A DNA stretch of 64,000 nucleotides from Cordilura impudica. Lineage: Eukaryota; Arthropoda; Insecta; Diptera; Scathophagidae. Where the stretch lies: contig OY821519.1 in NCBI GenBank assembly GCA_963682025.1, forward strand, positions 187,859,253 through 187,923,252, in the 5' to 3' direction. A program made the position numbers and the translations under genes. Each line of letters opens with the position of its first letter. Position 1 is the first letter of the stretch. The notes beneath the pieces were generated by a model that had not been told where the DNA came from, searched no databases, and saw only the letters and a list, made by a program, of their open reading frames with translations. Below are positions 20,666 to 32,685 of this stretch, one piece after another.

Positions 20666-21179
20666 TTAGTGTTTCAGCTATATCTCAAGAACCATTGATG
20701 ATTTCTCAGTTAATTCATCAACAAAAGATATTCAGGGCGTGTGATTATTATTTATTAGTAGAGTAGAAGAGATGTATCATATGATCGATATTTTTATTAT
20801 TAAATCAAACATAAATAATTATTTCTTATTATATTTTTTACATGAATATATAAATAAAAATTATTTAGTTATGCTACAATTTTGCTGAAGAATGAAATGA
20901 AATTATAGCTGAAAAACTAAGCAAACAAACATCAAGATAATGAAAAAATATAAAAGGTCAAACATTTTTAATGTATATTTTTACTCGGGCTAAAATATTT
21001 GGAAAACACCTGGGAATTATTTAATCTGTTTTTTTATTTTACTCTGACATTTATATCGGCATGTGAATATTGAATACGAGACTTAAAAGAACAACCGATT
21101 TCCATATACATATATTATATTTTTATTTAACTTGGTCTTTTTAATTTGGACTACTTTTTGAATACAACATCAATCAAAT
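20666..21179. other. noncoding stretch
   Basis: AT-rich; nothing recognised. Confidence 0.4.
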
Positions 21180-22249
21180 GGCCGCCTCTATTGACCACGG
21201 CAAAATTTTCCCTTTTTGATGCATTTTCCATAACTTCTGTTGAGCATATCGGGAGGTATAGCGAGGATTTCGACACGAATGTTTGTGTTGAGCTCATGTT
21301 AGGCTTGGTGGCGTACACTTAAATTTTCAAATAACCCAACAAAAAGAGGTCCGGAGGGTTCAGATCTGGGTGGCCGGTTAATGTTGTCGTTTTTTTGACA
21401 TCACACGTCCAGGAAATTTTTGTTGCAGAATCATTATTGTTTGATTTGCAGTGTGGCATGGTGCACTATCCTGTTGAATCTTTTTTAATAGATTTTCGAC
21501 AATTTCGCTTGCTCTGAAGAAAAATGTCCTAATGATCGTTTTAGCTCAAACACCGACCAAAAGAGTAGTTTTTGGGTCATGCAATGTATTTCCTGGATCC
21601 CGTGTGGATTCATTACCGCTCAAAGTCGCAGTTTTTTTTTTTTTTGACATCACACGTCCATGGAATTTTTGTTGCAGAATCTATATTGTTTGATTTGGAG
21701 TGTGTCATGGTGAATTTGATGCTGAACCCTTTTTAGTGGATTTTCGGACAGACATAAAGAGCCAACATCTACAGATCGATTACCGATTTCACATCGACAA
21801 TTTAGCCTCATCTGAAGAAAAATGGCCCATCATCGTGTTGGCACAACCGAGTAATTTTTGGGTCATACAATGGCATTTCCTGGATCTCGTGTGGATTCAT
21901 TAACGCTGTCACAGAGTGTGAAATGGGTGTCGTCGGTCATCAAAGTTTCCTTTCAAAAGGAAGCGACGTAGCCGCATTGCAAGCAACGTGGCCGGCCTGC
22001 CAGCAAAATTCTTCGAGTCAATTACATTTTATACGAAATCAAATACAAATCATCCTTCATTGCGTTATAAAGTGGTTCCTCTAACGCTAAAATGTTGAGA
22101 GCCGTGACGATATGACTCATTTCGATTCTCGGCAACACTCTCTCTTAACGTTTCAGCCAGTTACTTGGAGGTCTATTTTCTATTGGAGGTCTATTTTCAA
22201 TGTACATAGCCACTATTTCGGTGCGCTGTTTTGGTGTTAAGCGATACAT
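21180..22249 (-). pseudogene. mariner/Tc1-superfamily transposase relic
   Basis: On the minus strand an ATG at 22247-22249 starts MYRLTPKQRTEIVAMY, the N-terminal helix of a mariner-like transposase group common in insects. The other end (21180-21380) encodes a block matching NWPPRS...FFLWGY...TNIRVEIxAIPPxML, the usual C-terminus of that group. In between, pieces of the DDE domain are scattered over several frames with stops. The centre is expanded by a diverged direct duplication (21394-21620 and 21645-21905), so one stretch of the catalytic region is present twice. It would have encoded the transposase of a short DNA element; no terminal repeats were identified. Confidence 0.75.
21394..21905 (+). 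repeat. imperfect tandem duplication inside the mariner-like relic
   Basis: Both copies start TTTTTTGACATCACACGTCC and end in TTTCCTGGATC(C/T)CGTGTGGAT TCATTA. Copy B is about 35-40 bp longer. Confidence 0.75.
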
Positions 22250-23351
22250 GGTAAAAATTGTACTCAATTGACGTCAATCGGTTGACAAATATCAAAGTTA
22301 TTAAATTTTGCTATATATAATTGTTAGTATTTGTTCAAAATCATAATATTCATATCCGCTAAAAGTTATAGGCTCCGATTTTCGTAGCTGCGCCGATTTG
22401 CATGTTCATAAAGGCGTTCTTTCGAATATCAAATTTTGATGGTTTGATTACTATTCTTCTGTCGCACTGGCAATATTAACTTAACCCATTTTTTAAATTG
22501 TAATATTGGATATTATCTTGTTAGTTTCTCTTTCGTTTGATCTTTTATTAATATTTTAAAAATTGTTTCCACTTATGTATTTTTTCCGCCCAAAAATTAA
22601 TACTAATTTGTCCTACAATTGGTGAAGATGATTTGTACAACTTTCTTTATTTCTATCTTAAAAAAACATTTTATATTTTTTAATAACTTCGTTTCTTTGT
22701 TATCACTAACGGCCCTTAAAAGCTAATGAATAAACCCCCTACTGTCATAACTCCAGCAGTTTTATCTATTTACTAGCAATCAAAAGCCATAATAAATACA
22801 TTCGTAATAGATTCGCTTAAATACACTTCAACTCACTTCTGGCTAGCAGAATCGATTACGCTGTATACTAGTCTATTTGGTTGTTTTTGTTGTGTGATCT
22901 TTGTTTTATCTAACGTGTTTATATGTCGTATATAAACACTTTTCTGGGTTGTGCATTGTAAATACTCTTTTGAGCAAGGATCTTAAATTTTTAGAGAGTG
23001 TTGTTGAATAAAATGTTCTTTTCCTGTGATTACACCAGCGCAAAAATAAATCTAACATCGAAACTCCTAAACTTGTCTAGCTGCCAACTTTCAGTTTTAA
23101 CACGTTCTAATTTTAGTTTTCTCAGCTATTTTTTTAGAACCGGTTGCCAACATTATGTGTTCTAGAACTTGTTGCAAAGCCTAATCCAAGGAACTCAAAT
23201 GTCAGAATGTCAAATGCTCCCTAATTACAGGTGATATGGTAGAACAATTTACTCCACAATAAAGTTCAAAACCCGTCCAGTTTTTAGGAGCTCAAATGAA
23301 TATAATGTCAGAAATTGAAAGAACTCAGAGAGATTAAGTTAATCATAATAA
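22250..23351. other. noncoding stretch
   Basis: 5' flank of the mariner-like relic followed by AT-rich DNA. No gene recognised. Confidence 0.4.
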
Positions 23352-25215
23352 AAATTCCGTCACTGATCTGCTACGCAAACAAGCGAGAAATGAATATGCC
23401 AAAGGACTAAGGCGCGAAAAGTTTATTCACGATCAACGTCTTCGTGCTAAAGTTCTTTCTGCTCCTCAGAACAGCAAGAGCTTTTGGTCATTTGTTAAAA
23501 GAGTAAAGAATAATGCTAGTTCTGCAATCCCAACTCTTATAATGAATGACTAAATATTCACTGCAAAAAAATTCATTTTGCCGCATAGCGATCAACCAGT
23601 GCACGAACTCAAAGGAGTATCTTGTACTATGCCTCAAATATTCTTCTCAACATAAATAAGTCACCGGGACCGCATGGTATACCAGCACTGGTGCTGAAAC
23701 GGTGCTCTTCGAAGCTAGCCAGCCCATTGGCCAACCTTTTCAGCCTATCGTTCTGTGCGGGAGTCTTTCCCTCCTGCTGGAAGGTTGCTAATGTCCAACC
23801 AATCCCTATGAAGGGTGCAGCTAATAACCCTGAAAATTACCGTCCAATTGCAATCTGCTCTGCACTCTCAAAGGTGATGTAGAGCATGATCAATTTCCAT
23901 CTTGTAAACTACCTAGTGGCCAACTCACTTCTTAATGATCGACAGTATGGCTTCCGTAGAAATCGTTCCACGGGAGACGTGTTAGCTCTACTCTCTGAGC
24001 GCTGGAGTCGATCCATTCGCAATGTTGGCGAAAGTAAAGTGGTTGCTCTGGATATTTCCAAGGCATTCGATCGTGTGTGGCACGGTGCATTGATATCAAA
24101 GCTTATTGTTATTGGGGTCGGTAATGACTTCTCTCGATTTATATCAAGCTTTCTCAGAGACCAAATGGTACGTGTTGTTATTGATGGGGTCTCATCTAAT
24201 GAGTTTCAGCTTAATTCAGGGGTACCCCAAGGTTCCGTTCTCTCTCCTTCTCTTTTCCTTATCTTTCTGAACGACCTTCTTGGTCAAACTTTTAACTCTA
24301 TATACTCTTTCCTTTAATTGTAGGCCAAGCCTCTTGGAGGTTGGGAGCAACAGGCGCACAATGAACGACACACTCAATCAAGACCTGTTAACAATATCCG
24401 AGTGGGGTAAATCGAATAAGGTTTTATTGCGCTGAAGAATCAATGTTGTATGTTGACCCATAGGGCCATGGATTCAACAATGTCATCTGTATATATGGGT
24501 GGTATAGGTATTGAGGAGTCGGATACTCTTGATGCTCTAGGCATGAGTATTCAATGTGATGTTCGTTGGAACGAGCATGTTTTTCAAGTGTCGAAAGAAG
24601 CATTCAAGTGTCTTGGTTTTCTAAAACGGTGCAAAAATTACTTCACTCCCTGTGATCACCTTAAAATCTATACTACTTACATCGGACCGAAAATGGAATA
24701 CAACTCCCATATGTGGGCAGGAGCTTCAAAGTCTATTTTGGAGCTACTGGACCGTGTGCAAAGGAGGGCATTGATGCTCATCAATGACAGTAGGGTATCC
24801 AACTCTATTGACTCATTGGAACATCGTCGGAATCTAGGTTGTGAATCACTGTTCTATAGATACTACCATGGGAAATGTTCTTCTGAGATTAGCGAACTTA
24901 TTCCAAGTGCCCGAGTTTCGGTTCGCTCTACCCGCTTCTCTAGTATATCGCATCCGTTTGTAGTTTATTGTTCAGTTGACCGCACAACGCATTACAGAGA
25001 GAATTCGTTTATCAGTCGAATTAGCTGTATGTGGAATAAACTCCCCGCAGAGGTCTTTCCGGACAGTTATAATCTAATAAAATTTAAGTCAAATATCCAC
25101 AAACACTACTCCCTCTTTCTTCCTTCCCATAACCTATTTTCCTGAAATCTACAGAATGCACTGCAACTGTAGGGGCATCCCCTGAGTGTTGGTTAATAAA
25201 TAAAAAAGAAAAAAA
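23352..25215 (+). mobile_element. second non-LTR retrotransposon relic with 3' end
   Basis: 5'-truncated LINE covering the region before the RT, the RT and the C-terminal domain, then a short 3' UTR ending in a TTAATAAATAAAAAAGAAAAAAA tail (about 25190-25215). Its GC content is visibly higher than that of its flanks. Confidence 0.75.
23365..25145 (+). pseudogene. LINE reverse transcriptase relic (FADD box deleted)
   Basis: Blocks in order: an RT-upstream helix-rich segment (23365-23555, one frame, ending in a stop); NKSPGPHGIPALVLK and NPENYRPIAICSALSKV (23622-23882); an in-frame TAG at 23880-23882 where related proteins continue; QYGFRRNRSTGD, ALDISKAFDRVWH and SGVPQGSVLSPSLFLIFLNDLL (23886-24317). 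After IYSF the frame breaks, and the catalytic F/YADD box is missing through a small deletion near 24305-24315. The sequence resumes with RPSLLEVGSNRR and runs on to a C-terminal domain (24450-25145, HRRNLGCESLFYRYYHGKCS). Family resemblance is to the CR1/Jockey group; the exact clade is uncertain. Non-functional. Confidence 0.82.
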
Positions 25216-27860
25216 TAATTAGTAATAACCCTTTCGCATACAGATATATTTTAAATTACAGTAAGAATGACATAAGATTACTAATAGTATTACTTATGGG
25301 ACCCTTCAAATTGAACTTCCACTGACTAGCGTGGCTATGTGGTAATGCGCTCACCAAACGCTTTCTTCAATGAATTAATTGTGGCACATACTGTGTGATG
25401 TGGTGACGCAAAAGCTCTCCCACATCAAGGCCATTCCACATCAGCAATAGTTTCCTCAGTACGAATGGTACAACATCTCGAAGATTGTGTGTTATTATTT
25501 AGAGTAAACGTGGTGTGGACGATTATGTCGACCATCAAACGGACGTAGTCTGTTATGTGTCCATTAAAGATGAAATGACGAACCAAACTAAAAATTATGA
25601 GCCAGCTATAAAAATGGTTGACACTGAAAACAGTGTTGCCAACTTTAAATTATATAGCTCTAACAGCCATTAGAACCAGAGAACTATTTTCCATAGGTAA
25701 ATTTTAGTCTCTGAGGATATAAAACTTTTTTCTCCATCTTCTATACTTATGTTCATTTGGAACGTAATACCGGTGGCGGCCACTGGATTAGATTGAAATA
25801 TTAAAAAAAGGGAAAAAATATTTTTGTTTTGGAACTAACTATCTTTTCTAATGCTCATTATCAATAATTATATGGAATTATTGTGAATTAAGACATGGGG
25901 TAGAGAAGAAATGTAAAATAAGCTCGAAATTCCATCTTAAGGTGGAATATTAATTTGTAACATATTTAAGATATTAATGCAGCATCATTTTTTACAAGAA
26001 TCAGAGTTTGAAATTAATAAGATATCATTAGAAGTAAAGCTTTCTCTACATTGCAAGAATTATCTTTGAAATTTTTTTATAAAATCAATAATTTTCCATA
26101 ACAATTTTTGTAAATTTATGCTTTTGACATTCATGGATAATATCTATAGATAATATCAAAATTCATAAATTAAATCAATGGTTTCCTCAGGCTTAGAAAA
26201 AAGTTTTGGAATATATTTTTCTGTGTAGAGCCAGTTATTTAAAACGAATTACAAAAATTTTTCTTTTAATATTTAACAACACTGTCGAAAAATCTATTTT
26301 TAGACTGTAGGCTCCGATGAATGATTTACCATTAGATAGCAGATGTTTTATAGTATTTTATGAAAATATTGGGCAACATGATCTAATACTGCGGTAGGTA
26401 AATAAAATTGAAAGCATTTAAATGATTAATGGTGTTTAGTTTAAACTGATTTTCAACACTTTTTCAAGTGATCTTCTTGCATCTAGAAGTCAATACAAAC
26501 TACATAGTCTGCCTTTTTCTTAATACGCATTTATGATTCTTTCATAATTTTATAATTTCTTATAGAAACTCAAATTACCAACTCAAATTACTTCTAGACA
26601 TAAACGAGCACATTACATAAAGAAGTAGTTTTTGTTTAAAACATCAATGCCTGGCTATTGTTTCCTCTGTTCCATTTTCTTAATGACTACAAAGTTAATT
26701 ACCCTAAAACCGACATTAAAGTATTTGAAATAAACGACTCAAGATAAGAAAAAATAACGGGTATAAGTGGACAAAAAAATGTTTTACAGGAAATATGATC
26801 CTTTTCTTGTGGGTTTTTTTTCCGCAAAATATTAACGAAAATAAACGAAAGAATGTCAAGTGTTGGAATATGATGATTGTAATGCTCCTTTAAAGACCTT
26901 TAAATGACTTGAAAAAAGGGCGTTTACTCAAATTTGTAATCGTAGACATGTTTTTAACTAAACTAAATAACCGGTTTTATAATTATCTACTCGAAAATAT
27001 TATTTAAAGAAATTGTATGTGGTTTGGAAAAAAATAAACAATAAAACACGAACAGATAATTAAAAAAAAATATATATGTATATTAAATGTTGGGAAAATA
27101 ATTGATAATGATATTTTTCCTTTATACATAGATATTTCTTATCTCATTTAACAGCGACATTTATATTTAACAAATAAATTATATTTGTTTTCAAATAATT
27201 AAAAAAAATGCATCGATTTTCTTTTTCAGTTTTCATTAATCCCTTAATAAGTAACTTTGAACCGATTACTTTACCATCTATACAGTCATTACCTAAAAAA
27301 GTACACATTTCATAATCTTAATATGTATTGATAACATACGAGTAATTTATTTAACAAAAACTACAAAGGGGGATTTGAATAAAATTAAAAAAAATTTTAA
27401 AACTTTTTTGAAATTCACCTAAACTAAAACAAAATAACCCCAAAAGTAGCCTATTTTATAAACCGCTATCAGCATTGTAAAGTGTTAAAGATAAGATATA
27501 ATTTGGAGAAAAAGTAACGAGTTGTAGTTTTATGTTTCACTTTAACTCTAACGTAAAATCTTTATTACAATTAAAGAATTATTTTTCATTCTTTTTTAAA
27601 CAAAAACTAAAAAAACCAAAAGAAGAAAAAAAAAAACAAATCAACTGACACTTGTTTTGCTGATAAGACATTTCTTTTATAACAAAAATATGAGAATTTA
27701 TTTATTTTGTTTTTTATTGTCTACGCATTACTATCAAGTGTATGTCAAAATACGAGTAATACAAGAAAAGAAGACGCTATTGTTGCTTAATTTTCCCAGA
27801 AAGTTATATGATACTATGAAAGGTCTTTCCATATGAGTATTTTATGATTTGTTAACTTAC
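25216..27860. other. noncoding stretch, probable semaphorin intron
   Basis: 25290-25640 has weak minus-strand resemblance to mariner-type transposase (RTEETIADV, FGERITT) but is too broken to call. The rest is AT-rich with homopolymer runs. I found no further semaphorin exon. Confidence 0.4.
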
Positions 27861-27960
27861 CTTGCTCCTACAATTAATTGGTTTCTAGCGACATCGAATA
27901 AGAGTTCGGAATATGAACTAGTTTCGGCTTCGGCAAATCTTTTAGCCGTAGACATTAAAT
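27861..27960 (-). CDS. Sema5c: semaphorin-5-like gene, exon 2 (start of Sema domain)
   Basis: A 100-nt exon with a poly-pyrimidine tract and AG acceptor (complement of 27961-27962) and a consensus GTAAGT donor starting at 27860. Completed by one base from exon 1, it reads DLMSTAKRFAEAETSSYS followed by ELLFDVARNQLIVGA and the first two bases of an Arg codon. A block of the form S-x-LLFD-x-AR-x-Q-x-IVGAR opens the Sema beta-propeller in semaphorin-5 proteins, transmembrane guidance cues that bind plexins at the cell surface. The upstream part is compatible with the same family. Codon use is less AT-biased than the flanks. The next exon, expected to begin with one base and then a D-x-LYRL-like block, was not found. 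The semaphorin call is firm; the 5c assignment is less sure. Confidence 0.78.
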
Positions 27961-28542
27961 CTAAAAAAAAAAAACAAAATTATTTAGCTTATTTATTTTT
28001 TTATATATAATGAAAAAAAATGGACCGATAGCGAAATCTGTCAGTCCGTTGGTTTATCTGTCTATGCATAACTTGTAATGGGCATGCGAGGGAGACTTTT
28101 CACATTTGAACCAAAGAAACCATATATAGAAAGTGGATATCATATGAAAGGTATTTGTAACGCCTATCGAATAGAGTATAAGAGATGGACGATCATGTTA
28201 AAATTCTCATGATCGTCATTCTCATTGATGGTGGTACTCACATATATTACTTGTAGTTTTGTTTTAGTGAAGTGTTTGTTTGTTCTAGTACGTGTTTAGC
28301 TAATTTCTACCGTAGAGAAAATTTGAATAAACGATGGTGGCGTGTACATAAAATATAGTCAATATGGGTTTCAAAAATTGTACTTTTAGGAGTGCATAAA
28401 AAGTTTATATTTATATTTTTAGTTTATATTTTGTTAATTTAAGACGTACTTCCCTACAATAATGAAAAAGACAAGATTTTAAATATATTTTTTATTTTTA
28501 GCAGTAACCTATATATATATCTGTACCCTATGTAAGGACATT
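27961..28542. other. intron DNA beside exon 2
   Basis: Poly-pyrimidine tract (minus strand) at 27963-27975, then AT-rich DNA with no other feature. Confidence 0.5.
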
Positions 28543-28720
28543 TTTATACCCTCCACACCACTGTGCATAGGGTATACATCAGTTTGTCAATCGCTTTGTA
28601 ACGCATCGACAAATGCATTTGCGACCCTATAAAGTGTATATTCTTAATCCTTATAAACAACTCGAGGCGATATAGCGATGTCCGTCTGTCTGTCTGTCTA
28701 TTGAAATCGCGCCCATTCAT
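28543..28720 (+). mobile_element. Helentron-type fragment with GTCT microsatellite
   Basis: TATACCCTCCACACCACTGTG, then GGGTATAC, then (GTCT)4 near 28681-28698 after a GATATAGCGATGTCC block. Same plan as the 31.6-kb element but a different subfamily. Confidence 0.5.
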
Positions 28721-29315
28721 AAAATTAATCATTTATCTGGGAAAACTTTGAGTAATAGTGTTTATCATTACTTCGAACAGGTTAGTGTGCCAAGATATGG
28801 TCTTAAGTGTGTATATTCCTCTAAAAAATGCTAATTCAGTGTGTCTGTTGTGATAATTTAGATCGAAGTTTATCATATTATTACTTTTCCAAATATTTTG
28901 TTACAAATATTGTTATAAATATTACACTGTGTCACTAATTTTCAACAAAGTCGTGACCAAATGAGTCTCCGCTAATGTCACTTTAATAAAAATGTCTTGT
29001 GTGAGGCGGTTTGATATTTTTTTTTTTTTCGTATAAAGACAATGAAATTATTAAATCAAGCACGGGTCGTTTGTAAAAATTGGTCAAGTAATGACTGAGT
29101 TACAAATCTCAAATTTCACAAAAATTTTAATGATATTTTGCAATTTTGCTCTTTTCAACTTATTTTTTTAAAGCCAAGCAATAAATTTTTTTTTAAGTTT
29201 TATTACTTACGACGTTAGTTTATTTCAATACAAACATTTTGTACCCCATAGAAGAATTAATTGTATTATCCTTCTTTTCAATTTTTATCAAATGGAAAAA
29301 AAAACAGATACAAAG
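28721..29315. other. noncoding stretch
   Basis: Nothing recognised. Confidence 0.4.
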
Positions 29316-29329
29316 CTAAGTATTAGTAA

Positions 29330-30480
29330 CAATAAATAAAAAAAAATGGCTTAGAACTGTGGTATTGCTTTGCCTATTGTAATTATATTCTGCCTCTCGC
29401 ACAAGGAACCAACAATAGGCGCCCAACATCGCCTCATCGTACGCCCCTTGATACCGGTGTTCCATTTCTTTTATTTGTTGGTAAAAACGTTCACCATGCT
29501 CGTCACTTTCATCGCCAAGGTTATTTGGGAAGAAATTTAAGTGCGAATGTAGGAGGTGTATTTTTAAAGACATATTAACTCTTTTTTAAGTAAGATATAA
29601 AAATGAATGTTAATAAAAAAAATTTATAAAAACAAAATCGTGTTAAAAACTGTACCAATTTTCTCATAGTTTTATGACAATCTTGAATGATGTCTTCAAT
29701 ATTTGGGCTTGTGAAATTTCCCAGAAAGATTGATACAACCAAACCAAATGACTTCTATGCCTTTGATTCATCTTTAGACAAAATCGAATCAAATTTGGAA
29801 TCTTTTAGTAGCTTTGTAATTTGTGGTCCCACAAAAACCCCTTCATTAGTTTTGGCATTGGAGACGTTGAGAAAAACGGTTTTAAGGTATTCAAAAGCGT
29901 CACCGTTTCCTCTTTTTAGCAAAGCTTTGACGAAATTTTTGAATAAGCCAAGTTTAATATGCTACGGTGGGGTAAATGATTTCAAAATGTTTTCCGGATT
30001 GACTTTAAAATACAGCCAAAATTCATTTTGTAATTGGCTTGAAAAATTTGACGGCTGCGCAATATTATAAACTCCACAAGTTTAGCAAAACTTGTTTGGA
30101 TTGTTCTTCCAGATAAATGCGCGTTTTGTACCATGCATTCTGTTTTTGTTAATACGAGTTCTAAGAATCAAGAGAATCAAAACGTCTAGCCCACAATTTG
30201 AAATTGTGATCTGTCAATAAAAATAACCTGTCAGCACAAAAGCAGGGTTGTCGAAAATCTTTAATGAATAGAGCTTTTTACCCTTTTCCATTCTTAAAAT
30301 AATTTTCTCTTACGTTATTTTTATTAACGTAAGCTTTCTTAGTGATTTTTTTTACAAAGTTCAATGTTTCCAATATTTACAGCGTTCGTTTTTCAAATCG
30401 ACGTATTTCCTTCCTTTGGGTTTTTGATTTGATAAAAAGCCAAAAGTGGGTTAATTCACTAAATCTTCTGTAGCTTTGTC
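29330..30480 (-). pseudogene. relic of a conserved arthropod orphan protein
   Basis: The minus strand encodes, in order, HIKLGLFKNFVKAL (about 29930-29975), a block with GVFVGPQITKLLKDSKFDSIL (about 29780-29840), KSFGLVVSIFLGNF, and then (29316-29573) MSLKIHLLHSHLNFFPNNLG followed by DESDEHGERFYQQIKEME and GAYCWFLVRE. I recognise this order as a protein of unknown function repeated in many arthropod genomes; I cannot name a domain. Stops interrupt it (after TPP near 29965 and in place of a Trp near 29755). A GT...AG segment (29580-29655) between the two halves could be an intron, but the phases do not join cleanly. Further upstream resemblance to about 30480 is weak. Its dispersed, decayed nature suggests spread by a mobile element; that is inference. 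Confidence 0.6.
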
Positions 30481-30949
30481 ATTTTTGCACCAATCTGGGT
30501 CTTGGCGAGCCTAGAATGTTCGTATTGAAATAGGCTAATGCACTATGTTATAAAGTAGTAAATTTTTTTTATTGTTTGGTTAAAAAAAATTTAAAAGAGC
30601 AAATTGCTAAAAATCATGAAATTTTTAATGAAGTTTTAACATTTGTCTACTGTAACTCTGTCACTTCTTGACTAATTTTCACAAGCGACCCAAGCGGACA
30701 TTTTAGTAATTTTATTGTCTTTGATTTAGAGAAAGAAATACATAATCCGTCTAATATTTTTGATGATATTTGCATTTAAGTGACATTATCTTTTTTAAAA
30801 ACACAAATAACGGTTATCTCGCAAACTGTTCTACTTTTAACCATTCTGACTTCACATTCGGATTTAGCAGACAATTTTATATAAAGATTAGGTGTCAGAT
30901 ACATTTGGTCAAAAAACTGTCACGTAGTGTTATTAATGTAAACGTAAAG
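30481..30949. other. noncoding stretch
   Basis: Nothing recognised beyond possible remote 5' remains of the orphan relic. Confidence 0.35.
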
Positions 30950-31005
30950 CCCAGGTGGAGCGTATCAAAGATAGTCGAATTTATCACCCTACTTGCTTGA
31001 GCTCT
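30950..31005 (+). mobile_element. Helentron-type 3' end fragment
   Basis: CAGGTGGAGCGTATCAAAG then TCGAATTTATCACCCTACTTG. Same terminal block as 19600-19652, with a damaged hairpin. Confidence 0.45.
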
Positions 31006-31284
31006 TTTAAACGATACATAACACTATATACAAACTCTTCGAAGAAAAAACAGAACTCGTACAAAAATGTTGTTAACACATTCTTTAAGAACTAAACAAG
31101 AACTGAAAGTATTTGAATTTTAAAATAAAGTATTTCTGGATTGTTGAAACCAATTTTCATTGTTAGTATCCGTGTTGCCAACTCTTAGATGAAGAAAAGT
31201 GCCGCGACCCTTGCAAAAACGGGAAGAAAAATTATAAAAATTTAGCAAAATAAGGTCAAAAAAGCACCGCCCAAAAATAAAACA

Positions 31285-31545
31285 ATATGATATATGATAC
31301 CCTATACCATGCGTCTGGAGACCCTATCTCATAGGCCCAACTAACTGGACATATAAAATAAGCATAAACCAAATTTGAGTGGGATTAATTTTTTTTGGCT
31401 GCAGATATGAAAAAGTTCATATTGGATGCTATATCTATATGGGGACTATGCCCAAAAATGGACCGATCCTGACTATGTTTGGTAAAGTCTCTTTTATTTT
31501 GCAAAAATATATACAAACAAAATTTGAGAAGAATCAAACCACATA
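31285..31545 (-). mobile_element. truncated Helentron copy (inverse of the 31.6-kb element)
   Basis: Inverse of the 3' half of the next element: GATACCCTATACCATGCG, CAGATATGAAAAAGTTCATA, AAAAATGGACCGATCCTGA. Its terminal hairpin and 5' half are lost. Confidence 0.65.
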
Positions 31546-31631
31546 CTGCATACAATTTTATATTAAGAAATTTTTAAATTATAATTAATTATTAACATCA
31601 ACAATCTTAACATTCCTACAAAACATGTATT

Positions 31632-32444
31632 TATACCCTATACCACTATGTGGTTTGGGTATAATGACTTTGTGCTGCTGTTTGTAACAACCAAAAATAT
31701 TTGACCTAGACCCATCTTTAATTATACCGATCGAATCAGAATCACTTTCTGAGTTGATTTAACAATGTCCGTCCGTCCGTCCGTCCGTCCGTCCGTCCGT
31801 CCGTCCGTCCGTCCGTCCGTCTGTGTGTCCATGTAAAGCTTGTAATCAAACTGCAGGTCGCAAATATGAATATATTTTGATGAAATTTGGTATATAAGCT
31901 TTTATTGGCCATGGGATGAACGCTATTGAAATTCGTGAGAATCGGTCCATGTTCAGACCTAGCCCCCATACAAATTACCCATATGAAATTGACATAAATT
32001 GCCATAAGATCCAAATTGTCATATAGATCTTACTCAAATTGGGTTTGTATGCGTTCATTACATCCACTAATGAGTAGTCCAAAAATGATCCCTTTGACCC
32101 CATATAGAGCTGCTTCCGGATCTTCAGTTAAATCTATTAAAAAACAAAAATATTGCACTGATTCTTCTCAAATTTTGTTTGTACATATTTTTGCAAAATA
32201 CAAGAGACTTTACCAAACATGATCAGGATCGGTCCATTTTTGGACCTAGTCCCTTTATAGATATAGCATCCGATATGAACTTTTTCATATCTGCAGCTAA
32301 AAAAATTAATAAAAATCGCACTCAAATTTGGTTTATGCTTATTTTCTATATCGAAGTAGTTGGAGCGAAAGATAGGGTCTCTAAACCATGGTATAGGGTA
32401 TCATATAGTCGGTCTAGACCGACTATAATTTTCTTACTTGTTTT
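31632..32444 (+). mobile_element. non-autonomous Helentron (mini-me/DINE-like), copy H1
   Basis: Begins TTTATACCCTATACCACTATG and ends GGTATAGGGTATCATATAG, then the perfect palindrome GTCGGTCTAGACCGAC, then TATAATTTTCTTACTTGTTTT. The two ends carry inverted ATACCCTATACCA motifs, matching Helentron subterminal inverted repeats, and an internal (GTCC)n microsatellite is the hallmark of the dipteran mini-me/DINE-1 group. No real coding sequence. A nearly identical copy lies at 59857-60663. Confidence 0.75.
31768..31820 (+). repeat. (GTCC)n microsatellite in Helentron H1
   Basis: About 13 units, then GTCTGTGTGTCC. Fewer units in the sister copy. Confidence 0.9.
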
Positions 32445-32685
32445 AGCATAAAATTGTTTTTTGTTTTACAATGGAAACTATTTATAAAAAAAATGATTTT
32501 ATTTAAAAAAATCAGCTTTATGTTCTCAATCATAATATCACAAACCCTCTTTTATAAATATCTTCGACCTTTTCAATTGATTCGAATTATTGATATTGTA
32601 GATTTCTATTCAGAATTCATATTATTATATTTCTGCATTTAATGTTTGAAAAGAACTTTTAATAAAATATACTATGTCATTGTTA

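Noticed and set aside
25290..25640. Possible mariner-type transposase relic on the minus strand
   Set aside because: Only short scattered resemblances (RTEETIADV, FGERITT) with stops; a profile search would be needed to decide.
29687..30070. Plus-strand 127-codon frame
   Set aside because: It is antisense to the orphan relic, whose minus-strand translation has recognisable blocks.
31742..32451. Several open frames inside the Helentron (including one ending in an RRTDGRTDGRTDG-type tail)
   Set aside because: The periodic tail is the GTCC microsatellite translated. The same frames recur in H2 because the DNA is copied, not because protein is conserved.
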